Shown: piece by piece, positions 1 to 5,826 of the stretch
Position numbering within the stretch: position 1 is the stretch's first letter
How the letters are laid out: each line of letters opens with the position of its first letter
NCBI GenBank assembly: GCA_029940715.1
Contig: JAPYTU010000039.1
Location: forward strand, 1 to 13,568
Source of the DNA: Cytophagales bacterium
GTDB taxonomy: Bacteria; Bacteroidota; Bacteroidia; Cytophagales; MED-G16
Direction of reading: 5' to 3'
DNA length: 13,568 nucleotides
Program-made: the position numbers and the translations under genes
Notes under the pieces: generated by a model
Seen by the model: the letters and a program-made list of their open reading frames with translations, nothing else
What the model was told of the DNA's origin: nothing
Databases searched by the model: none

Positions 1-53
1 ATTATTTTAACTTTAATCATTATTTCAACGACCTACTTAATAAACTTTAAAAA

Positions 54-1118
54 ATGAGTAACTCATTTGGAAAAATTTTTAAGATATCAACTTATGGTGA
101 GTCACATGGACTAGCTATCGGAGTTATTATTGATGGATGTCCCTCAGGTATTTCTATATCATCAGAAGAAATTCAGAAAGAATTAGATAGAAGAAAACCA
201 GGACAATCAAAAATCACAACACAAAGAAAAGAAAATGATAAAATAAAAATTCTATCTGGAGTTTATAATGGTTTAACAACAGGAATGCCTATTTCTCTTC
301 AAATTAAAAATAAAAATCAAAAAAGCAGTGATTACAAACACATATCAAATTCATTTAGACCCTCACATGCTGACTTTACATATGAAAAAAAATATGGAGC
401 TAGAGATTATAGAGGAGGGGGCAGAAGTTCTGCCAGAGAAACAGCTAACTGGGTAGCTGCAGGAGCTATTGCAAAAAAGTTTTTAAATTCCTTAGATATT
501 AACATAAATGCATACGTATCAAAAGTTGGAAAATGTCAAATAGATATTGACTATAAAAAATTAGATTTTTCAAAAATAGAATCTAATATTGTTAGGTGTC
601 CAGATAATAATTTTGCAAATAAGTTTATAAAAATTATTGATAATGCACGTAAGAACAAAGATACCATAGGCGGTATTATAACTTGTGTAATTAAAGGTTG
701 TCCAGTTGGAATTGGAGAGCCAATTTTTAACAAACTTCATGCCGAACTAGGTAAAGCTATGCTTTCCATAAATGCTGTAAAAGGCTTTGAATATGGAAGT
801 GGTTTCAAAGGTGTGGAAATGTTCGGTTCAAAACATAACGATAAATTTCAAATTAATAATGGAAAAGTATCTACAAAATCTAACTTTTCTGGTGGAATTC
901 AAGGTGGAATTAGTAATGGTGAAGATATTTATTTTAAAGTTGCTTTCAAACCTGTATCTACGATAATGAAAAAACAAAAAAGTATAAATAATGATAATAA
1001 AGAAGTAATTATTCAAGGGAAAGGAAGGCATGATCCATGTGTTGTTCCACGAGCTGTACCAATTGTTGAATCAATGGCCGCGAATGTTATAACTGATTTA
1101 TATTTACAAAGCCAGTAA
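54..1118 (+). CDS. aroC: Chorismate synthase
   Basis: Converts 5-enolpyruvylshikimate-3-phosphate to chorismate, the last step of the shikimate pathway, in the cytoplasm with reduced FMN as cofactor. The 354-residue product has the family length. Visible signatures are GESHG (residues 15-19, with active-site H18), RPSHADFTYEKKYG (102-115, with the second conserved H105), RDYRGGGRSSARETA (117-131), and near the C-terminus the block GRHDPCVVPRAVPIVESMAA. The ATG at 54 gives the expected N-terminus (SFGKIFKISTYGESHG), so the start is secure. No Shine-Dalgarno sequence is visible, as is usual in Bacteroidota. The symporter gene begins 2 bp after the stop, so the two are probably co-transcribed. 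Nothing is missing or odd in the protein. The 53 bases before it hold no recognisable promoter, so the transcript may begin outside the window. Confidence 0.97.
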   Translation: MSNSFGKIFKISTYGESHGLAIGVIIDGCPSGISISSEEIQKELDRRKPGQSKITTQRKENDKIKILSGVYNGLTTGMPISLQIKNKNQKSSDYKHISNSFRPSHADFTYEKKYGARDYRGGGRSSARETANWVAAGAIAKKFLNSLDININAYVSKVGKCQIDIDYKKLDFSKIESNIVRCPDNNFANKFIKIIDNARKNKDTIGGIITCVIKGCPVGIGEPIFNKLHAELGKAMLSINAVKGFEYGSGFKGVEMFGSKHNDKFQINNGKVSTKSNFSGGIQGGISNGEDIYFKVAFKPVSTIMKKQKSINNDNKEVIIQGKGRHDPCVVPRAVPIVESMAANVITDLYLQSQ

Positions 1119-1120
1119 AA

Positions 1121-2410
1121 ATGAAATTACACTATAAAATAATTCTTGGCTTAATTCTTGGCTTAATTCTTGGTATAGTAGCTGTATTTTCAGGAATTGG
1201 ACAATTTATATCTGACTGGGTAATGCCATTTGGCACCATATTTGTTAAAATGCTAAAATTAGTTGCCGTTCCTTTAATTTTGGTCTCTTTAATTTCAGGA
1301 ATTTCAAATTTAAGAGACACAGCTAAATTATCGAGAATAGGTGGTAAAACATTTAGCATTTATATATTAACTACTGTTTTAGCAATAATTATAGCCCTTT
1401 TTTTAGCTAATACCATTCAACCAGGAAAAGCATTCCCTGAAGAAAAAACCATAGAACTTAGAGAAAAATATGCTTCTGAAGCTACCATGAAAATAAATAA
1501 TGCAGAAAAAGTCGAAAATTCTAGTCCCCTCCAAATGATGGTTGACGTTGTGCCAGACAATTTTTTCTTTGCAGCAAGTAACAATAAAAATATGTTGCAA
1601 ATTATTTTCTTTGCCATATTATTTGGGATTGCTTTAATAATGATTCCAGAAAATAAAGGTGCTCCTGTTAAAAAAATCTTTGATGGCTTAAATGAAATTA
1701 TTATAAAAATTGTTGAAATTATAATGGAATATGCTCCAATAGGTGTTTTTGCTCTATTAGCAGGATTAATTGTAGATCTTGCCGGTGATGATCCAAATAA
1801 TATTATTATAACATTAAAACCATTGCTAATATATGCAATTACTGTTCTCATTGGTTTAGCAACAATGATATTCCTATTCTACCCATCAATACTTTATTTT
1901 ATAACTAAAATTGAATATAAAAGTTTTTTCAAAGCAATTTTTCCTGCTCAAATGTTAGCTTTTTCTACTAGTTCAAGTGCCGCAACTCTACCTTTAACTA
2001 TGAAAAGAGTTAATAAAAATCTAAATGTTTCTGAAGAAGTAACAAGTTTTGTTTGTCCACTAGGAGCAACCATAAACATGGATGGCACTAGCATTCATCA
2101 AGCAATTTCAGCAGTATTTATTGCACAAGCATTTGGTCAAGATTTAACAATTGCCGATCAATTAGTTATTATTGTAACCGCAACATTATCTTCTATTGGA
2201 GCAGCAGCAGTACCAGGAGCTGGTTTAATTATGTTAGTGATTGTACTTGAAGCAGTAGGAATTGATCCACAAGGACTAGCTCTTATTATTGCAATTGATA
2301 GACCACTTGATATGTGTAGAACTATTGTTAATGTAACTGGTGATGCAACCGTAGCAAGCATTGTAGCCTATTCAGAAGGAGAAAATGTAAAATTTAATGA
2401 AGATGAGTAA
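1121..2410 (+). CDS. Dicarboxylate/amino acid:cation symporter (GltP/DctA family), probably Na+- or H+-coupled Glu/Asp uptake
   Basis: Inner-membrane secondary transporter of the DAACS (SLC1-like) family, 429 residues, full length, with many hydrophobic segments. The re-entrant loop HP1 carries the serine-rich motif STSSSAATLP (282-291). TM7 carries NMDGT (319-323). HP2 carries AAAVPGAG. TM8 reads DRPLDMCRTIVNVTGD (393-408). By alignment with GltPh, D397 and R400 match the aspartate and arginine that hold the substrate amino group and side-chain carboxylate, and D408 matches a sodium ligand. DctA-type dicarboxylate carriers usually lack that aspartate, so I infer acidic amino acids rather than C4-dicarboxylates. 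The gene starts 2 bp after aroC and its 3' end overlaps nfu by 14 bp, which suggests one operon. The N-terminal ILGL repeats come from a 12-bp tandem repeat. Substrate and coupling ion are inference; the family call is firm. Confidence 0.93.
   Translation: MKLHYKIILGLILGLILGIVAVFSGIGQFISDWVMPFGTIFVKMLKLVAVPLILVSLISGISNLRDTAKLSRIGGKTFSIYILTTVLAIIIALFLANTIQPGKAFPEEKTIELREKYASEATMKINNAEKVENSSPLQMMVDVVPDNFFFAASNNKNMLQIIFFAILFGIALIMIPENKGAPVKKIFDGLNEIIIKIVEIIMEYAPIGVFALLAGLIVDLAGDDPNNIIITLKPLLIYAITVLIGLATMIFLFYPSILYFITKIEYKSFFKAIFPAQMLAFSTSSSAATLPLTMKRVNKNLNVSEEVTSFVCPLGATINMDGTSIHQAISAVFIAQAFGQDLTIADQLVIIVTATLSSIGAAAVPGAGLIMLVIVLEAVGIDPQGLALIIAIDRPLDMCRTIVNVTGDATVASIVAYSEGENVKFNEDE
1141..1174 (+). 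repeat. 12-bp tandem repeat inside the symporter gene, about 2.8 copies
   Basis: The unit AATTCTTGGCTT occurs twice exactly (1141-1152, 1153-1164) and then as AATTCTTGGT. It encodes the repeated ILGL of the first membrane helix. Because 12 is a multiple of three, slippage would add or remove four residues without breaking the frame. The encoded motif is ordinary for this helix in the family, so the repeat may simply reflect limited codon choice. Confidence 0.85.
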
Positions 2411-2966
2411 AAACGTTAATATTTATTTAGAAGCAAATCCTAATCCTAATTCTTTAAAATTTGTTACAGATAAGATTTTAATTAATGATGGAATTATTAA
2501 AGATTATCCTGATGTTGAAAGTGCAATAAACTCTCCATTAGCAATATCTTTATTTGAATTCAAATACATCAAAAGAGTTTTTATAATGAGTAATTTTATA
2601 ACATTAACAAAAAATGAAGATATAAGCTGGGACGATATTAAAATAGAGTTAAAAGATTTTATAAAAAAATATATTGAAGAAGAAAAAACAATACTTAATA
2701 AAATTACTGCTGAAGACAATAATACTCCAAATAGAGATATAGATAAAAAAATAATTGAAGTATTGGAAGAATATATTAAGCCAGCTGTAGAACAAGATGG
2801 TGGAGCTATACAATTTGAATCATATAATAATGGTATAGTTAAAGTATCCTTACAGGGAGCTTGTAGCGGATGTCCTTCTTCTATGATCACATTAAAAGAT
2901 GGCATAGAAAAACTTTTAAAAAGATTTATACCAGAAGTTAATGAGGTTGTTGCCCAAGAAGTTTAA
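2397..2966 (+). CDS. Nfu-type Fe-S cluster carrier (NifU N-terminal plus NifU-like C-terminal domain)
   Basis: Scaffold or carrier that delivers Fe-S clusters to apoproteins in the cytoplasm. The 189 residues show an Nfu N-terminal domain (about 6-90, beginning NIYLEANPNPNSLKF) and a NifU-like C-terminal domain (about 115-185) with the cluster-binding pair C156 and C159 in GACSGCPSS, preceded by PAVEQDGGAIQF. This two-domain layout is typical of Bacteroidota Nfu proteins. The start is uncertain: the ATG at 2397 overlaps the symporter by 14 bp, and another ATG at 2403 in the same frame would give an N-terminus of MSKNVNIY with an 8-bp overlap. Either way translation is probably coupled to the symporter. 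The gene ends 22 bp from the convergent cysS stop and I see no convincing terminator between them. E. coli NfuA has an unrelated N-terminal domain, so I give no symbol. Confidence 0.93.
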   Translation: MKMSKNVNIYLEANPNPNSLKFVTDKILINDGIIKDYPDVESAINSPLAISLFEFKYIKRVFIMSNFITLTKNEDISWDDIKIELKDFIKKYIEEEKTILNKITAEDNNTPNRDIDKKIIEVLEEYIKPAVEQDGGAIQFESYNNGIVKVSLQGACSGCPSSMITLKDGIEKLLKRFIPEVNEVVAQEV

Positions 2967-2988
2967 TACAATTTAATTGAAAAACGTT

Positions 2989-4464
2989 TTAGATTTTTTT
3001 AAAATCAACCCTAACTGACCACTTTGTTAATCCGTCTGGTTCATCTTTTATTTCAATACCTAACTCAAAAATTTTATTTCTAATTTCATCAGAAAGTTTA
3101 TAATTTTTTTCTTTTCTAGCTTTATTTCTCTTACTTATAAGTTCTTCTAAATGTGTAATTGAAATATTTTTGTTTTTTAAAAGAAGAAGATTTAATTCAG
3201 ATAAAAATTCTGATGAATTTTCACTGAATAATCCCAAAATTTTTCCATACTTCTTAATAAAAGAAAGAAATGAAAGAGAAATATATTTGAGTTCAGGTGT
3301 TACTTTTTTATTTACAGCAAGTAGATTAAATCTTCTAATAAAATCAAAAATAATTGAAAAAAAACCAGGAGTATTAAAATCATTATTCATGAATTCACAT
3401 ATTTTTTCTTCAGATCTATGAACAAAATTCTTAAAATCAAGATCTTCTTTTTGATTCTTTTGTTTAATAATTATTGAGTCGGCTAAATTTATTGAAGAAT
3501 ATATCTTTATAAGATTAGTAATTGAATTATTAATTTGAGATTCATTAAAATTCAAAACAGATCTATAATGTACACTTAAAATCAAAATCTTTAATATTTC
3601 AGAATTATAATCAGTAATAAAATCTCTTGCTTTTATAATATTTCCAAGTGATTTTGACATTTTTTGATTATCAAAATTTATTAAATTATTATGAACCCAA
3701 AAATTAGAAAAATTAGTTTTAAACCTAGATTCTGATTGTGCAATTTCATTTTCGTGATGAGGAAATAAAAGATCTATTCCACCACCATGAATATCAATAT
3801 TACTTCCTAATAATTTACTAGACATAGCTGAACACTCAATATGCCAACCAGGTCTACCATAACCCCATAGAGATTCCCAACCTGGATCATTTCCATTCGA
3901 AGGTTTCCATAAAACAAAATCTAGAGGATTTTTCTTATTATCATTAATTTTTACTCTATGTCCTACCAATAAATCATCAACCTTTTTTCCAGAAAGTTTT
4001 CCATAATTATCAAATTTCTTAATAGAAAAAAACACATGCCCATTATTATAATAAGCAAAATTATTATCAATTAATTCTGAAATAAAAATAATAATATCAT
4101 CAATATAATCTGTACATTTTGGAGTAAAACTAGGTTTAGGAATTTTAAGTGATGCATAATCTTTTTCAAACTCAACTATATATTTCTGAGAAATAATTTT
4201 AGCATCTAATTTTTCAATTTTTGCTTTATTAATAATTTTATCATCTATATCAGTATAATTATAGACGTATTTTACTTTATATTTTAAATGTTCTAACCAA
4301 TTTCTTACCAAATTAAAGAAAATAGGTCCTCTAAAATTTCCTATATGTAATAAGTTATAAACAGTTGGTCCACAAACATACATTGATACGTTTCCTTTTT
4401 TATTCGTATAAAAAACTTCTTTTTCTTTAGAAAGAGAGTTAAAAAGTTTAAGATTTTTATTCAT
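2989..4464 (-). CDS. cysS: Cysteinyl-tRNA synthetase
   Basis: Class I aminoacyl-tRNA synthetase that charges tRNA-Cys with cysteine in the cytoplasm. The 491-residue length is normal. The N-terminus carries MYVCGPTVYNLLHIGNFRG, in which HIGN (40-43) is the HIGH-type ATP-binding motif. KMSKS lies at 268-272 in QKMSKSLGN. The four expected zinc ligands for cysteine selection are present: C31, C211 (in GWHIECSAMSS), H236 and E240 (in LLFPHHENEIAQ). The C-terminal part (about 330-490) is the helical anticodon-binding region, ending EIKDEPDGLTKWSV. The ATG at 4462-4464 gives the standard N-terminus. The gene is convergent with nfu and divergent from nusA across a 117-bp region. I found no clear promoter for it there. 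It interrupts the place where rimP would normally stand upstream of nusA. Confidence 0.97.
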   Translation of the reverse strand: MNKNLKLFNSLSKEKEVFYTNKKGNVSMYVCGPTVYNLLHIGNFRGPIFFNLVRNWLEHLKYKVKYVYNYTDIDDKIINKAKIEKLDAKIISQKYIVEFEKDYASLKIPKPSFTPKCTDYIDDIIIFISELIDNNFAYYNNGHVFFSIKKFDNYGKLSGKKVDDLLVGHRVKINDNKKNPLDFVLWKPSNGNDPGWESLWGYGRPGWHIECSAMSSKLLGSNIDIHGGGIDLLFPHHENEIAQSESRFKTNFSNFWVHNNLINFDNQKMSKSLGNIIKARDFITDYNSEILKILILSVHYRSVLNFNESQINNSITNLIKIYSSINLADSIIIKQKNQKEDLDFKNFVHRSEEKICEFMNNDFNTPGFFSIIFDFIRRFNLLAVNKKVTPELKYISLSFLSFIKKYGKILGLFSENSSEFLSELNLLLLKNKNISITHLEELISKRNKARKEKNYKLSDEIRNKIFELGIEIKDEPDGLTKWSVRVDFKKI

Positions 4465-4494
4465 AGTAAGTTTTTAAGCTTTTTCTATTCAAAA

Positions 4495-4525
4495 TTTGTG
4501 ATATGTATAAAAAAAGTTAAGTTTG
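4495..4525 (+). promoter_or_regulatory. Bacteroidota-type promoter for the nusA operon
   Basis: TTTG at 4495-4498 is followed, after exactly 19 bases, by TAAGTTTG at 4518-4525. This matches the Bacteroidota sigma-A consensus (TTTG, 19-21 bases, TAnnTTTG) at every specified position. Transcription would start near 4529-4533, leaving an untranslated leader of about 50 bases before the nusA ATG at 4582. No better candidate is visible in the divergent region. In such A+T-rich DNA a chance match to one half is easy, but both halves at the right spacing directly upstream of the operon is good support. Confidence 0.7.
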
Positions 4526-4546
4526 CCTACTAATTTAAATGGAAGC

Positions 4547-4571
4547 GGGGACATTTGTCCCCATTTTTTTT
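4547..4571 (+). terminator. Terminator-shaped hairpin in the nusA leader (probable attenuator)
   Basis: GGGGACATTTGTCCCC (4547-4562) forms a 6-7 bp stem, four of whose pairs are G-C at the base, with a 2-4 base loop. It is followed by A and eight T residues (4564-4571). This is the outline of an intrinsic terminator and one of the few strongly GC-rich spots in the window. It lies downstream of the predicted promoter and only 10 bp before the nusA start, so it would act inside the nusA leader and not at the end of a gene. cysS points the other way and cannot use it. Attenuation of nusA-infB is the natural reading. Another possibility is a protein-binding leader structure used for NusA autoregulation. 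No competing antiterminator stem is obvious by eye. Confidence 0.65.
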
Positions 4572-4581
4572 GAAAAAAATT

Positions 4582-5823
4582 ATGGATACAAAAATATTAA
4601 TACAATCATTTACAGAATTTGCTAAACAAAAAAATGTTGATAGACCAACTATGATAAGAATCTTACAAGATGTTTTTCGTGCAATGATCAAAAAAAAATA
4701 TGAAAATGACGAAAATTTTGATATCGTCATCAATGCTGATAAAGGAGATTTAGAAATAATGAGATTTAGAGAAATAGTTGATGATAATTCTGAAGACATA
4801 TGGGATTTTGACAAAATAGCTATTTCTGATGCAAAAAAAATTGAAGAAGATTTTGTTGTAGGCGATGAAGTTGCTGAAGAAATTAAAATTGAAGACTTTG
4901 GAAGAAGAGCTGTAATTCTTGCGAAACAAACTCTTATTCAAAGAGTAAAAGACTTAGAAAAAGAAATTATTATAAATAAATACGATGACCTTATTGGAGA
5001 AATAATTACTGGAGAAATATATCAAATTTTAAGTCGAGAAGTGTTATTAGTCGACGTAGAAGGCAATGAGATATCATTACCTAGATCTGAACAAATACCA
5101 AAAGATAGATACCGTAAAGGAGACTCATTAAGAGGCATTATATTAAGTGTAGAAATGTTTAGAGGCAACCCAAAAATTACACTTTCTAGAACAAATCCAA
5201 AATTTTTAGAAAAATTATTTGAAAAAGAAGTTCCTGAAATTTTTGATGGATTAATTACAATAAAAAAAGTTGTTAGAGAACCAGGAGAAAGAGCAAAAAT
5301 TTGTGTAGAATCTTATGATGATAGAATAGATCCTGTGGGTGCATGTGTTGGAATGAATGGATCTAGAATACATTCAATTGTTAGAGAATTACAAAATGAA
5401 AATATTGATGTAATCAATTTCACAACTAATACAGATCTATATATTACACGAGCTCTAAGTCCAGCAAAAATAACAAGCTTAAAAATAGAGAAAGAAAATA
5501 AAAGGGTTTCTGTTTATTTAAAGCCTGATCAAGTTTCATTAGCAATTGGAAAAGGAGGACAAAACATTAAATTAGCCAGTAAACTTCTAGATTTAGAAAT
5601 TGATGTTTTTAGAGAACTAGATGGGCTTCAAGAGGAAGATGTAGATTTAGAAGAATTTTCTGATGAAATTGAAGGTTGGATAATAGATGAATTGAAAAGA
5701 ATAGGTCTAGATACTGCTAAAGCAGTTCTTAATATAGAAAAAGATGATTTATTAAAAAGATCAGATTTAGAAGAAGAAACTGTAGATAATATTAGAGCAA
5801 CTCTTAACAAAGAATTTGAATAA
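4582..5823 (+). CDS. nusA: Transcription termination/antitermination factor NusA
   Basis: Binds RNA polymerase and nascent RNA to modulate pausing, termination and antitermination. From the ATG at 4582 the product is 413 residues. Domains in order are: polymerase-binding N-terminal domain (1 to about 125, with the family's DKGDLEI at 54-60), S1 domain (about 135-203), KH1 with GMNG at 257-260, KH2 with GKGG at 323-326, and a short acidic helical C-terminus (about 345-413) with one helix-hairpin-helix-like repeat. It lacks the long duplicated acidic C-terminus of E. coli NusA, which is normal outside Proteobacteria. I reject a TTG start at 4555: it lies within the hairpin and adds nine non-homologous residues, while MDTKILIQSFTEF matches the family N-terminus. 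infB follows after 3 bp. rimP, which usually precedes nusA, is absent here. Confidence 0.96.
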   Translation: MDTKILIQSFTEFAKQKNVDRPTMIRILQDVFRAMIKKKYENDENFDIVINADKGDLEIMRFREIVDDNSEDIWDFDKIAISDAKKIEEDFVVGDEVAEEIKIEDFGRRAVILAKQTLIQRVKDLEKEIIINKYDDLIGEIITGEIYQILSREVLLVDVEGNEISLPRSEQIPKDRYRKGDSLRGIILSVEMFRGNPKITLSRTNPKFLEKLFEKEVPEIFDGLITIKKVVREPGERAKICVESYDDRIDPVGACVGMNGSRIHSIVRELQNENIDVINFTTNTDLYITRALSPAKITSLKIEKENKRVSVYLKPDQVSLAIGKGGQNIKLASKLLDLEIDVFRELDGLQEEDVDLEEFSDEIEGWIIDELKRIGLDTAKAVLNIEKDDLLKRSDLEEETVDNIRATLNKEFE

Positions 5824-5826
5824 AAT

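Noticed and set aside
1..53. A promoter for aroC
   Set aside because: No TTTG or TAnnTTTG is present in these bases, and the region is too short to say more.
1417..1851. A 144-codon open frame on the - strand inside the symporter gene
   Set aside because: It is antisense to a well-supported membrane protein gene, has no recognisable domain, and its residue pattern mirrors the hydrophobic coding strand.
2504..2905. A 133-codon open frame on the - strand inside nfu
   Set aside because: Antisense to conserved Nfu sequence, with no family features and no promoter.
2967..3006. A terminator between convergent nfu and cysS: CAATTTAATTG, AAAACGTTTT and GATTTT/AAAATC hairpins
   Set aside because: All stems are short and almost entirely A-T, and the T-run lies inside cysS. 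Such pairs arise easily in this composition.
4465..4494. A cysS promoter on the - strand (AAATTTTG at 4490-4497)
   Set aside because: One mismatch in the -7 box and no -33 partner at the right distance; too weak to annotate.
4555..4581. TTG at 4555 as the nusA start
   Set aside because: It lies within the leader hairpin and would add nine residues foreign to the NusA family; the ATG at 4582 gives the conserved N-terminus.
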